NCBI GenBank assembly: GCA_019915015.1 | Contig: JAHBBC010000069.1 | Span: 1 to 62,120 of the forward strand | Reading direction: 5' to 3' | DNA from: Auriscalpium vulgare | Taxonomy: Eukaryota > Basidiomycota > Agaricomycetes > Russulales > Auriscalpiaceae | Length of the DNA: 62,120 bases | Shown here: positions 44,115-55,803 of the stretch, piece by piece | How positions within the stretch are numbered: position 1 is the first letter of the stretch | Layout: the number at the start of each line of letters is the position of its first letter | Program-made: the position numbers and the translations under genes | Notes under the pieces: model-generated | Seen by the model: only the letters and a program-made list of their open reading frames with translations | Told to the model about the DNA's origin: nothing | Database searches by the model: none

Positions 44115-45907
44115 TCACATACGGAGCTGCGCCGTCCGCAACTCCTTCGGCATCTGATTTCTGTTCATCGAGCTGCTGGTCTTGCAGTACCGGTGAACTA
44201 CTAGGCTGCTTGTGCGTAGCGACTGTGTTTCCGCCCGAACGCTTTGCAACCTGTAAGCAAAGCTTCTGTTACTTACTGCTGTCGCGCGCTGACAACCTCT
44301 TTGGGCACTTACAGTTGACGTTCCAGCAATATGCAGATTCAACGGCGCCGGTTTGAAGACCTCGTCCCACTGCTGCTTGCTCCCCGCATTGCCGGAACTC
44401 TCCGCCGGTTCCTTTCCTTTCGAAGCGGCATTTTTCTTCGTGCGTTTGGCTGGCACGGTGAGTGGCGTGACATTGGTGGCTACACTCAGTCGCCTCTTAA
44501 CGACGCCTTCTAGACTCAATAACTGCGGCTTCGTGAACGCCGATGTGTGTGCGCACTTGCCCGTATAAGCATGCCAGGCGCTAGCATATTGGACTTGTAT
44601 TTGAGACTGTCCTGCACTGTCGGTGAGTCGAGTCCGCAAGTAAGTGAAGCTGAGCGCGCACTGACCATGTCACGTAGGTAACACATTATGTCAGCAAGGT
44701 GTCGAATGCGTTGCACGACACAGTCTGTATCCGAGAGGAGATGGATGTCGTCGGGGATGAGATGGTGAGCAAGAGAATTGTGGCTGAGGACAGAGCAGGA
44801 GAAGCTGTCGAGCTGTGGGGTGCATGGTAACACGTTGAGTGAAAGCGGCCCAGTCGCTCCGTGTTGTCCTAACCACCATTCTATCATCTCCAACAGCTCG
44901 CGGGGCGGCTTCCGTCCAAGAGAATCAGCATAGAAAGCCGTGTGTGGCTCTACGCTGATCGCAACGGACACCCAGTGATTTGTCTCGTGTACGGCTGCTG
45001 GCAAGAGCACATCCGCGCCATCGATCCGCACCCCGATCGTCATTCCAACCTCCTTGAGTGATCCATCTTGCAGCTGCGAGCCAGCCAATCGTAGGGGAGT
45101 GATGCCGCGCATTGATTGGTAAGATGTTCCGCTAGCATTGAGTCGTGCGCGGTTGCGGTACGTGTCAATGAGCTTGACTGATGCCGCACTCGGCAGTATA
45201 CATGCCGGCTTGCCTTGTCTTTGCAGACGATGACCTAGCAGCATCCCCAGCTGATCCATATGCTCCGCCGCCAGCCAACGCCGACCACAGTACGATGTAA
45301 GCGTCTTTGGATCGACGCCCATCGTCGTTGGGAGGGGTACGTCCCATGGCCAGTCGTCGAGGAGTGCTGACGTGTCTGCAGCAAGGGACTTCACCTCGTC
45401 GTTGAGCAAGCCCTCGGTCCAAGTCTTCAACCACGCAGTGGCCAGAGAAAGGCGCGCCTTGGCAGCGAGTATGCGCCGGACCTCGTACCAGTAGGTGAGA
45501 ACCCACATCGGGGTTTTGAGTGTTTGTTGAGTGACCGACTCTTGAACAGGATAGCCCAGGCAAGCATAGCCTGTCTCTAGGGCGGGGATGACGCGGTTTT
45601 GCAGGATTTCCAACACCTCGGTGTGCGGCGGCATCGGCCTAGAGAGCAGGACCATTGCATTTGCGGCCGTTATGAAGCTTTGGCCCTTCGAGAAGAGTGT
45701 GCTCTGCTGGAGCAGAGACGGCGCGTTCGCCTCCGGTGGGACAGGGAAATTTTGGATATCGGCATTGCGCAGGGCTGGTGTGGGTAGTAGGACATGTTTA
45801 ATGTCGTCGGGAATGGGTATTCTTTTGAGGATATCACCCAGAGTTGAAATGAGTCGATGTCGTGGATGACCTCGTCGTCCGCCATTTGACAGTTTTGAGG
45901 GTGGCAA
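44115..45907 (-). CDS. Ulp1-like (C48) cysteine protease domain of the hAT element
   Basis: This is a SUMO-protease-like domain encoded upstream of, and in the same direction as, the transposase, and probably part of the same protein. The catalytic triad and oxyanion Gln are all visible: His in ETNHWVSVAIS, Asp in TAFYADSLGRKPP, Gln and Cys in TPQLDSFSCSVLSH. The start is uncertain. The ATG at 45907 gives MPPSKLSNGGRRGHPR; the ATG at 45885 gives MADDEVIHDIDSFQLW, which looks more natural but needs a one-base shift near 45840 to reach GDILKRIPIPDDIKHVL. After MCYLRDM a probable intron (about 44595-44665) leads to a basic linker (VPAKRTKKNAASKGKEP). Such a domain may remove a SUMO-like modifier from host or element proteins; this is inference. 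Confidence 0.8.
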
Positions 45908-46179
45908 AATGTGCTAGGCCAGTGTCGAAGGTGAAGATTGCGCCCTCATTTAGTCACTCACTACGGAGTGTAAATGTCGATCACAGCAACGGGTCGATCA
46001 TACACACGTTGCTGCATACAACACTCTTGCAACTATCCCATGCCGAGGCGGGATGTGTCTAATACCTCCTTAAACATCCGCGTAGCATTGCACAACCACC
46101 TTACGACTGCCGGCCATGTCTGCGTGCGAGGCTGCGAGCCTCATGGCTCATGGGCCGGCGCCGGGCGCCGGAGGGGCCG

Positions 46180-46316
46180 ACACACATCACGTGCTGGAGG
46201 TATTGTACCGGGTATATTGGGGCCCAGGGCAGGGCAGGTATGGTACCGGTACTATACAGGTACATTACCGGGGAAAAACGTTTTCGGGGAAAAACTCAGG
46301 TTTTCCCGCAACGCTA
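46180..46316 (-). repeat. hAT right terminal and subterminal inverted repeat
   Basis: Complement of TAGCGTTGCGGGAAAA at the end (46301-46316), with inverted GTACCGGTAC and CACGTGATG further in. Confidence 0.85.
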
Positions 46317-46324
46317 CCCGGAGC
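46317..46324 (+). repeat. hAT target duplication, right (CCCGGAGC)
   Basis: Exact match to 40985-40992. Confidence 0.9.
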
Positions 46325-47200
46325 GTTGACAGGTCTTGGCATCTCACGGGCATTCGGAAGATCCCGCGGATGTCCGGGGCCGGACATCGGGGCCGAGGTC
46401 CTGTGAGAGGCGACGACGCGCGGCCCACGTCGATCCTTATCGGGACCTAACCTGCGATTGGCGCGTTCTGTTTCTAACCTCAATCATGTCTCTGTCTCCT
46501 CGAAACGGAGTCCGACCCGTCATCCTCATCCTTCAATAACCCACGGTCTGGTCGTGCTAGCAATGTCCGCAATGTCGACGCAGGGATGGAGAGCGCATAG
46601 TGATGGAGGGCCGTTTTCGAGCATGAGGGCGTTGGTGGTCGGGATAGAAGACTCAGGAATGAGGTGCGTCCGGCAGTGACTCTCTCAGACGCCTGCACTG
46701 ACCGACCAGATCCCCTAGCCCTGCCAGCTCCCGAACGCTACGCAAGCAGCTCTCCTCTCGTATGGACATTGTGTATGCAACGGCATGCGGCATCGATACC
46801 CCACGGCACACCCACCCCATGTGCCTCGCTCAGCAACGGCGAACTTCCTGCCTGTCGGACGAAGACCCGAGGCTCTCGGACATCCCGCACAGACTGCGTG
46901 GCCCCCGATTGACATGTCCGTGTCCGTGCCCGTGCCTCTCAGATATGGGCCGGCGCCCAGAAATGCGGACGCTCACGGTTGAACTGTCACCGTAGTACGT
47001 TCGTAGGCCACTACAACTGTGCAGCAATACAAGTGATTTTCCTATCATTCTCCTTTCGCTCACTCGATCCGCATTCCCTGCTGTGCCGTTGGGCATTGTC
47101 CCTCTCGATAGCGCGCTGACTGGGACCGGCCCTGGTGCGGGTTTTTGTCTTTCCGCTCGAACGTTGCGGCGGCCGGAGTGCACTGGCATGGCGAGCTGCA
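46325..47200. other. Intergenic, no gene recognised
   Basis: Only short open frames are present, and no family, RNA gene or repeat was recognised. Some short inverted phrases (GGCCGACATC-like) occur but do not form a clear structure. Confidence 0.4.
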
Positions 47201-47640
47201 GGAATCATCGTCATGTTCCTCCTACGCCCGGCCGTCGGCATTCCACAAGAAACTGCCAAAACGCAGCCGAGGCAGCTGTATGACAAACCGATAGAAGCAG
47301 TTCGAGCGCAAGCGAGCACCTCGTTGGCGTGGATCAACGTGGCGAGTAGGATACATGGGCGCTGTGCTTCGTGCTGGTTGAGCGTGAGCGTACGCAGACC
47401 CGGCGCGCCGGTGCGAAGAGTCCCGACAGTGCGCGCTGCAGGCGCAGAGGAGCGCCAGTCTCGCCATGTATGTTGTATGGATTGACCTCATCGAAGATGT
47501 CGTTTGGGCCCTTCGGATCGAAGACGAGGCGGATCGATGTGAGGGTCGGGCAGCTGTGCTGCGAGCGAGAACATGGCGGTCAGTATGTGTACAGAAGTTG
47601 AAGGAAACGAACATGCAGGGTGGGAATAGTGTCTTCATAC
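47200..47640 (-). pseudogene. F-box/LRR-type gene fragment
   Basis: On the minus strand, FSLAAQLPDPHIDPPRLR and, in another frame, GPNDIFDEVNPYNIHGETGA match the middle of the gene at 51012-52087 (there AFSLAAQLPRVKSLRF and on). A later piece (GLRTLTLNQHEAQRP) corresponds to its HLRVLTLANV segment. Frames switch several times, and no F-box start is present. Confidence 0.5.
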
Positions 47641-47713
47641 GAGTATCAACAGTCGCTGACGGGCGTCATTCAAGCAGAAAAGACAGTAAGTACACCGAGT
47701 ATGCCCTCGCCGC

Positions 47714-48941
47714 CTACGAATCCAGCATACTCCTAACAACCGCCGCGTCCCCCGCATTCACCCGGCCCAGCGCGCGCTCGAGCACCGCGCGCCTTTGACC
47801 CATGTCGCCCAGCAACTCGTATGCGCGCACCTGGCGCATATACCTGGGGATACGATCACAGTGTTGAGCTTCACAATATCCTCTGAAAAAAACCAGCCGA
47901 ACGCACCCTTTCACATATGTCGGATCCGTTCCCTCCGCATGGAGCCCATCCTCCAGCGCCTCCTCTGCGGCATTTTCTAGCAGGTGCGCGGCCGCGCGGT
48001 TCGCGAGCAGCACGGCGCCGAGACGCGCAGATTCTGGGAAGCGGCCCGGCGCGCGCATGATCGCCAGCCCGAGCACCTGGGTGCCCTGCGTGTACGCCTC
48101 CACCGCAGCGCCGCGCTCGCGCCGCGCGTACGCCGCATTCCCCGACTCCTTCAGCGCTTCGGCCAAGTGGAGGAAGTCGTCGAAGGTGGACGGCTCCTTA
48201 GGTTCGCTGGAGGGGCAGGCGATGTACCACTTGAACGGCGCGGGGAGCGTGTCGAGGAATGGCGCGAGGACGCTTGCGTGCGGGAGGAACGCGTCGGAGA
48301 AGCGCAGGAGCGAGGGGAGCGCGGGCGACTGCGGCGCGGCGGGCAGCGCGATGCAGCGGCGGACAAACCTGCGTAGTGTGCCCGTCAGACGGTCCGAGGG
48401 TGCATGCGGCGAGAAAGAAGGCGCGTACGTGAGCACGGCCTCAGACGCCGCAGAGAGATCTACGAGCAAGTCCTCGTGGAACCGCACCACGCCTGTCGCG
48501 GCGTCGCGGCATTCCAGCAGGAGATGGTGCTGCCGCAGCAACGGCGGTATGTCCCCCACGCACAGGACGAGATCGGTCATTGGGCCGCGGTCGATCAGCT
48601 TTGCTTGCCACGTCGTTCCGGGCACAATCGTCCGGGCGAGCGCGGTGTAGTCGTACGCAGCGAGCGACTCTAGACCTGCACACTCCGAGAGAGCGCGGAC
48701 TGCGGGGTTGCTCTCGTCTGTTAGAAGTCTGTGTTTGCGTGTCACGAGGTGCACTTATACGCGGCACTGGGGAGCGTACGAGAACATCTCGTCCATGTCT
48801 ACGTCGCCGGTGGCTGGATTCCTGGGGATCGTGGCCAGGAGTTTCTGGTGGATAGAGAGCGTCACGCTGGTGAGGGCTCTGAGAGCACACTGCAGTTACC
48901 TGGAAAGCTGCGTGGTCGAAGGCGATGGTTTCTGACGACAT
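47714..48941 (-). CDS. TPR-repeat protein (copy A)
   Basis: This is probably a cytoplasmic scaffold protein with a tetratricopeptide region. The main exon is 47913 to about 48754. It has DLVLCVGDIPPLLRQHHLLL and the TPR helices AEALKESGNAAYARRERGAA and VEAYTQGTQVLGLAIM, followed by LLANRAAAHLLENAAEEALE. A GT-AG intron (about 47850-47912) separates the last exon, YMRQVRAYELLGDMGQRRAV. An upstream exon (48941 down, MSSETIAFDHAAFQ) and a second small one (LLATIPRNPATGDVDMDEMF) probably start the gene. Between the latter and the main exon lies a TAA at about 48757, so either a further intron or a nonsense change exists there. The paralogue is copy B at 49926. Confidence 0.65.
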
Positions 48942-48969
48942 GTCGGCGGGAAGGACGATGGGTCAGAGC

Positions 48970-49813
48970 AATGCGCTGGTAGAATAAGTATATATAATTC
49001 GTTCTCGTGCGACGATCGTTGTCCGCCTTCTTTTGACAGACAGCGATGATCTCCATATGGACCCCATCAACACGGAAGCTTGACACTTGGATGTTCTGCC
49101 ATGGCTCGCAGGACGCTGGTGCGGTGCTTATTTGGAGACCGGTGGGAGAGGACAGCGCCAGTTGGAAGGCGGACGACCCGCAGACCGCGTCATTCAAGGG
49201 CCAAGGGCGAAAGGTTGGCCAGCGCAAACGCGACGTGGCACGGAGAGCCCCGAGCAGCGCGCTTGTGGGCGCACGAGTCGCTGGTGCGGGATCGAGCGTG
49301 TCATTGACGAGGTCCAGGCAACTCGAATGGAAGATGAGGCGGGCTGAAAAGACACGCATCGAGCAGCCGTGCTGCGAGTCGGAATGCGTGAACGAGTGGA
49401 TCGTAGATAGAAAGCCCATAGCCTGCGTCCAGTGGTCAAAAGTCTGCAAACAGAGAGGACGTTAGTGGCGAGCACGCCTGCACGAACTCGCGCATCACCG
49501 ACGCACCTCGATCGGCAGCATCCACTTCGTGTTGCCATTCTCATCTGCGACGGCATCACGGTATGCCACCGCCTGCACTGAGCTGATCCGGTTCCAGCAG
49601 AAATATCAGACCGAGGGTGCTGTCGCATCGATTCGTCACACCGACCGGCGACGACGCGGGTCCCGGGAGGCGTGGGGCGTGGCGACGGCGCAGAAAGCTC
49701 TGTCGAACGGCGCGGAGGCTGCGCAGGTCCTGAGGAGAAGAGAAGCGATTGACGATCATCATAATGATTTCCTTGGGCGAAGAGGGGAAGTGCAAGGTGC
49801 AAGGTATATGCAC
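48970..49813 (-). pseudogene. F-box/LRR-type gene, degraded copy
   Basis: The start MHIPCTLHFPSSPKEIIMMI with VNRFSSPQDLRSLRAVRQSF parallels the gene at 51012-52087 (LPAEIIIMVVNGVSS). The second exon reads DAGYGLSIYDPLVHAF and RLAARLLDACLF, like DAGYAPAIEDSLVRAF there, then shifts frame repeatedly. Downstream LRR-like sequence is truncated. It starts divergently from TPR copy B, about 110 bp apart. Confidence 0.55.
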
Positions 49814-49925
49814 GAGTTATGATATCGTATGGACAGCGGCTGGCGGCCGGCATGGCCGGCCGAGACGTGCCTGTTACTTACCCGACCTCTCCGCGACCAC
49901 CATCGTACCTCGCTGACCACGCACA

Positions 49926-50946
49926 TGCACAGACTGCCTACCGAGGGCGCCAACACGACGGAGATTCGCGCTCTGCTCTCCAGCGCGCTCACGGAGGACG
50001 ACTCCACCACCAACTTTGACTTCCACGCCCTGAAGAGCACGATCGGGACGCACAACCATGCGACAACCTTGGAGATGCACGTCCTGCGCGCAGGCGCAAA
50101 CGCATCAGGGAAGCCCTACGCAATTTTTGAAGCGCGCAACGATGCGTTGGAGGAGCGGTACAGAATGTACGTGTACGGCGACACAGCGCCGACCGATGCA
50201 GTCGTCCTCGAGTGCGTGCCTCCCCCTCTATGCCTCACACCTCCTCACACCAAACACCACAGGTTCGTGCGCCGCACCATGGGGAAGCCCTGGGCGCCGC
50301 ACGCGCCGATCGTTCCCGCCGCCATGGTCTTCGCGCCCGACTAAGGCCCGTACAAGGCCGCGCTCGCGCCCTTCCTGTGCACGCTGCCCTGCCCATTCAC
50401 ATTCGACCTCCCGGGCTACCCGCGGGATGAGAAGGATGAGGACCCCAGCGCCCCGCTGTCGTTCGATGCTGCGCTAGAGCGCGTGCTCGCCGCCAAGCAG
50501 CGCGGTAACGCTGCATTCGCCGACCTCCAGCGCAACGGCGCGCTCGATGCGTACACGTCCTCGTGCAAGTGGCTTCGCCGAGCGGCAACTCGCGCGTCGT
50601 GCAAGGAGGAGGAGCGCGCAAACGCGCTAGTCGCGGTCGTCGCGGCGAACCGCGCCGCGGTCCACCTGCGCGGAAGCCCCGTGGCGGAATTCGAGCTGCA
50701 CCAGGCGGTGCAGGCTGGGGAGGTCGCGGAGGGCATGGACCTGACGTACGCAAAAGCGTGCGTGCGCTGTGCTGTCCAGTTTTGTAGCTCATCCTGTGGT
50801 AGGTATTATCGCTAGGCGCGCGCGTGGGTGCTGCTTGGCGACGGTAGAGAAGGCACGGAGGGCGTTCGAGCGCGGCTTGAACAACGTGGCCGAGTGTAAC
50901 AGGCAGCAGATCCAAGATGAATTGGAGAAGCTGCGCAAGGCATGAG
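49926..50946 (+). pseudogene. TPR-repeat protein (copy B) with nonsense codon
   Basis: Start MHRLPTEGANTTEIRALLSS at 49926. An intron at about 50212-50261 leads to FVRRTMGKPWAPHAPIV. An in-frame TAA at 50342-50344 (after VFAPD) is followed without a break by GPYKAALAPFLCTLPCPF. The TPR segment comes next: LAAKQRGNAAFADLQRNGAL, then VVAANRAAVHLRGSPVAEFE. A final exon gives ARAWVLLGD, after which the expected KARRAFERGLNNVAECNRQQ lies one base out of frame and ends at 50944. Block order matches copy A. Two lesions make it a likely pseudogene. Confidence 0.62.
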
Positions 50947-51011
50947 TGATGCTGTAAGGCGCTCACAAAGCTTGTAATAACGTACTGAAGGCAAAGAATC
51001 AGAGGGCCGTC

Positions 51012-52087
51012 CTACTGTCTCATCCGTCCTCGTGGTCCGGTCTGTTTCAACGCCACGCTGGGCGGCATCTCGCACTCCGACACGTCTTTGGGATCTGCGT
51101 GTGTATGCCGCACCCACCGTACCTTATCCGCCCCGATGCCCAAGTCGATCCACTCAAGCTGTCCGTGGCGTGCCACGAAATCCTCCATGACATGCGTGGG
51201 CCAATCAATACCAGAGCCTGACGACGTGTTCAAAGCCAGATACTTCAGCCGCGGCAACATGACCAGTCGCCAGCTGATGGCTTTGAAGACGAACCGCGTG
51301 TCGCTGGTGAGTGTTATTGACACAAGGCCTTTTGCGCGCTCGAGCATGCCGTTGTGCACCACCAGGTGCCAGAACTTTAGGATGTCCGTTGAGCCTGAGG
51401 TGTTTAAACTGTAAGGCCCAGATTTGTGGGATGCTATGCTCAACTGCAGGTGCGTGATGAAAGGAAGTACCGCGGTGAAAGCTGAGGAGTTGTAGACTGC
51501 ATGACGCAGCGGGGTGACATTCGCCAGCGTGAGGACACGCAGGTGCGGCGCGGCTCCACCAACAGTTGCAATCAGGGCATGCTGCATGTGCAGTTGTGCA
51601 GGGACGTCGTTCCCACGGAAGGCATCTGCGTGAAGGTCCTGGAGCGCGTCGGAGTATTTGGGATGGAATGTAAAGCGGAGCGACTTCACGCGGGGCAGCT
51701 GTGCTGCAAGCGAAAACGCGCGGACGAGCGAGTCCTCGATGGCAGGCGCGTAACCTGCATCTGAAATGCGCTCTCAGCATCTGCGAATGAACTCGAACAG
51801 GGTCCCAGCGCACCTTCATCAGCAGCAATCACCTTGTCGCCATTCTCATCCGCAGCCGAATCGCGGTATACTGCCTCCTCCACGTACTCAGCAAGGTCTG
51901 ATTCCAAAAGGCTAACAAGGCCAAGGGCACTGTCGCGCCGATTCGTTGCGCCTACAGTGCGGAAGGCGGTGGGTGTGGCGGCGTTGCAGAAAGCCTTGTC
52001 GACGGCGCGGAGGCTTCGACAGTCGTTGGCAGAAGAAACTCCGTTCACAACCATGATAATGATCTCAGCGGGGAGGGAAACAGGCAT
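51012..52087 (-). CDS. F-box-like/LRR protein
   Basis: Two exons are joined by a 53 bp intron (51761-51813, donor GTGCGC, acceptor TTTCAG) that keeps the frame as AADE-DAGYAPAIED. The N terminus (MPVSLPAEIIIMVVNGVSSA, SLRAVDKAFCNAATP) resembles a divergent F-box. The rest is a leucine-rich repeat-like array: AFSLAAQLPRVKSLRF, HLRVLTLANVTPLRHA, PFITHLQLSIASHKS, LVSITLTSDTRFVFK, LPRLKYLALNTSSGS, QLEWIDLGIGADKV. Such proteins usually serve as substrate adaptors of SCF ubiquitin ligases. This copy has no visible lesion and is the reference for the degraded copies at 47.2, 49.0 and 61.5 kb. Confidence 0.7.
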
Positions 52088-52913
52088 GGTGACTATAGGA
52101 TGGGCTATGACTCCGATGAGTCTGACAAGGCTAGTATGAGGCTGTAGCCCGGCCGGTATTTAGTCGCTGATATTTGGCTGTGTTAGGATCTAAAGCTTTT
52201 GGACAACAGAAGCAAACAACGCAACGACTCCGTGATATCCTTGCTCTATGGCCCAGTCCTGGACGACCTTCCCTCTGTCTCTCCACCTCTCTCAGCAAAG
52301 TGCAGTCTAGAGCCTATGTATCAATCCATCTCAAATCGCACGATCGCGGTACTAGCGGAGGGTCGAGGAAATAGGATATTCGAATTGATGGCACACCTCC
52401 CGAGTCGCTCGGGGGAGCACAGCGCGGCCTCTGTCTGCCGTTTTTCGACCTCCCACAAGTGCATGGCCACGAGGGGACGAATCGAAGCAGAAAAAAGCAC
52501 GCGTGCGTGGCGGATACTTGTCGGGGTTCCGTACTATCGACGCGCTCAACTATCTTGACATATGCATATTCCTCTCGCTCGGCGTCGGACCAGGTCAGAA
52601 CCCGTCGGACCACGAATCATTGCTGCTCATCATCTTCAAGTGCTGCTGAAGTCTTCACCCAATACCTCCCAATACCCCAAAAGTATGCGCTCGTCTATCT
52701 ACTGCATATCATGCGCTTCTCAGGTAATACACTACTGCCGTACCCGTACCTTGTGGGAGAGCGCATGGCACATGCTACCGTGCCCTTCGATCACGAACGA
52801 CAAGATATCGGCTCCTGGTATTCATCCGATGTGCGACCACTTCTTAGTGGCGGTGATAAAGAGAGTAACGAGGTGCGCGCGAGACTAGCTACTAGTTAGT
52901 CCATCATCCCGCC
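52088..52913. other. Intergenic, no gene recognised
   Basis: Only short open frames occur on either strand. It contains the upstream region of the peptidase gene; no clear TATA box was found. Confidence 0.4.
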
Positions 52914-55078
52914 ATGATGCTGCACCTCCTGGCCGTACTCTTCGCCGCCGTGCCCCTCGCGCAGTGCGTCAGGCGCGGCGCGACACCCCCGCTCCCCTTA
53001 CCACCGCGCATCTCCGCGGGCGATGGCGCGCGTCTTCACGCGCAGTCGGGCGAGCAGCTGCCGCCGCTCGACACGCTGTACACGTTTGACCAGCTCATTG
53101 ACCACAACAACCCTGGCCTGGGCACGTTCCAGCAGCGCTACTGGTCCACCTGGGAATACTACAAGCCTGGTGCGTTGCTCCGTCTGTATCATGCGGACGG
53201 TATATCCTGACGGGAATGGGCAGGCGGCGTCATCGTTCTCACAACACCCGGTGAAACCAACGCGGACGGTATGTCACTGCACTCCCCCGCATCCGCAGTG
53301 GATCTCATGCCAGCCTCATTAGGATATACGGGCTTCCTCACGAGCGACACCATTAATGGGCAGATCGCGCAGGCTCACAACGGCGCCACGATCGTGCTCG
53401 AGCACCGCTTCTACGGGCTGTCGAACCCCTTGCCGGACCTAAGTGTAGAGAGTCTGCGCTTGCACACGATTCAGCAGGCGATCGATGACCTGGAGTACTT
53501 TGCGAAGAATGTGAAGCTGCCGTTCCCGGGGGCGACCAGGTTGGTCCGGATAAGGCGCCGTGGGTGCTCGTCGGTGGAAGCTATGCAGGTAAGTCAGCTA
53601 CATCATCCAGCATAAGGCATCGGCTTACGAAATTGGATGCGCAGGTGCTTTGACGGCATTCACCACTGTCAAGTGAGTGGGCTAGTCATAGGCACTGACG
53701 CGGATCTAAGCCTTTGCTGCAGTAAGCCTGGCCTGTTTGCCGCCTCTTACGCTTCATCTGCCGTCGTCGAGAGCATCACGTACGCCAGCTAATCGTGTCT
53801 CCCACCCAAACAAACCGCTGACTACGCGGCAGTGACTTCTGGGCGTACTTCGAGCCCGCCCGGCAACACATGCCTCAGAACTGCTCGCTCGACTTGCAGG
53901 CCGCCATTATCCGCCTCGACAGCATCCTTATGGGCAAGAACCAGACCGCCATCGACGCGGTCAAAGCTTCTTTCGGCATGGATGACATTGTGCACCTAGA
54001 CGACTTTGCCGGCGCGTGTAAGTGCTCTCCTTGTCTGCTGGAGGATACACGCTCACACAGCGGCACAGTGAAGTATAATCTGTACACTTGGCAAGCACTG
54101 GCCCCGGGGAGGACGCATCGATATTCTACGATTTCTGCGACGCTTTGGAGGTCGTAGATGGCGTGAACGCGGGCCCGAAGGGCCGCGGCGGTGAGTACGC
54201 CCTCGCGGCGTGGGGAAAATACTGGACAGACAGCTACTACGCGGGCTGTGAGTGCCATGTTAGCCCACGATGACTCGCGCTGACTCCAGCCCAAGTATGC
54301 GGTGATTGGGACGCGGAGTACGTCTCAGCGACCATGACGTGCACATGGGTTGACCCTGCCTTGTTGCCAGATCGTGCCTGGGAAGCCACGACACAAGCGA
54401 CCCATACTGGACAGACACATCTCTCGGCAATGACGACCGCTCGTGGATGTGGATTGTGTAGGTGCTCTTGGCTATGGTCACATAGCCACTCTCAAACCGT
54501 GCTGACGCCTGCGGCATCGCTTTGCAGCTGCACTGAAATGGGCTTCTTCCCGGAATCCGCGCCCAGTCCACACCCGACGATAGTCTCTCGCATCATGCAA
54601 CCTTCCTACGATGAGGTGCGCGTCCACATCCCGTAATTGCAACTTTAGCGCTAACTCTGGGGCGCAGCGACTTTGCCAGCAGTACTTCCCTACTGCGTTC
54701 CCGCGGCCTACAGCGCCGCAGGTAGAGCGCACGAATCAAGCATACGAGGGGTGGAACGTGCAAACCAAGCATCTTTACTTCGGCAACGGACAGCGTGAGC
54801 ACAAGAGTCTTCCTTTTGTCCGCATCATCCCACTGAGCATTTTTTCGGATCGTCATACAGGCGATCCCTGGTTGTATGCGACCGTGTCATCGCCGTTCAC
54901 CTATGTTTCGGACACGCCAGAACAGTCGATTGGTCTGAGTGCAGGCGGCTTCCACTGCTCTGACCTCGCCACGTGGTACGGCGAGGTCGACGCATCCGTC
55001 CTCGCAGTGCAGGAGAAGGGCCTCGCTGCGATCACGAGGTATTTGGCGGAGTGGAAGCCTGCGAAGACGGGTGCCTAG
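52914..55078 (+). CDS. Secreted serine carboxypeptidase, family S28
   Basis: This is a prolyl-carboxypeptidase/DPP2-type protease that cleaves near proline and is usually secreted. The ATG at 52914 or 52917 opens a signal peptide (MMLHLLAVLFAAVPLAQC). FDQLIDHNNPGLGTFQQRYW is the S28 N-terminal signature. The nucleophile Ser lies in VLVGGSYAG (about 53565-53590). Asp-side and His-side blocks include GYALEVV-like DFCDALEVVDGV and, near the end, GGFHCSDLATWYGEV. About ten exons are joined by GT-AG introns of 45-75 bp. The stop is at 55076. Two one-base losses, in the G run near 53530 (before the active site) and in the G run near 54107, shift the frame; both are in homopolymers and may be sequence errors. 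If real, the gene is dead. Confidence 0.82.
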
Positions 55079-55803
55079 TATCATTTGGCCGTTAGTAGTA
55101 GGCTACGTCTTTAGACGGGTGTGCTCCACTCAGCACGCAGCTCTGTATCGCATTCATGTGGGATTGTTGGCAATATTCTGGATCTAGCGAATTCTGCACA
55201 TTCTCACATCCGATGACTGGAGAGGATGGCATTGAGGAAGCGCAGTGTCAGAAGATTCGACAAGACACACACATGGCGCGCGGCTGGGAGGCAAGGCGTA
55301 GAGCCTGAGCGCGACGGGGTCCGCGGCGGGGAGCTGGCGGAGGAACGGCTACTAGTGGGGACATCCTTGTCAGCGGGCGAGTATGGCGGATACAAAGCAC
55401 TACGTACTGCATGTCACCAAAGACGATGAAGACATCTGGCGAGGGGAGCAGCGAGCTGTCCGAGACCCCGATTTGGAACAAGGTTGCGCGGCCCGATGCC
55501 GAGGCCGGCGCCGACAACTCGACGTCCCCTCCCCGTCGCTGTCCACGATCATCCCGGCTCAAACAACTCAAACCACCGGCGCCAGAGCTCGGACGTCGCT
55601 GGGTGAGTGCGGTACAGTCCGTCTACCACAGCCAGGGTCGCCATGCCTGACGGTGACACGGTGTAGGACGCACAAGCACTTGGCACTCGACGACGGGGCG
55701 ACGAGCTCCTGCCACTGGTCCTCCCCATAGTAAGCACCTTCAGCTCGTCCTCAAGGAATTGCATAACTCACTAGTTGCTTGCAGGGAGTGCGGACCTGCC
55801 TTC
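55079..55803. other. Intergenic or unassigned exon sequence
   Basis: A plus-strand open frame (55411-55650) with SRLKQLKPPAPELGRRW and a minus-strand frame (55204-55395) are present. Neither is recognised. The sequence could contain 5' exons of the F-box gene that follows. Confidence 0.35.

Larger units (their letters stand above)
40993..46316 (-). mobile_element. hAT transposon with Ulp1-transposase gene (5.3 kb)
   Basis: The element starts TAGTGTTGCGGGAAAA and ends with the complement of TAGCGTTGCGGGAAAA, a 16 bp terminal inverted repeat with one mismatch. It is flanked by perfect CCCGGAGC duplications. Subterminal regions on both sides contain GGTACCGGT/GTACC-type motifs and CACGTGATG in inverted positions. 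Inside is one minus-strand coding region with a Ulp1 protease and a hAT transposase. Structure and coding content agree, so the boundaries are well supported. Confidence 0.93.
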
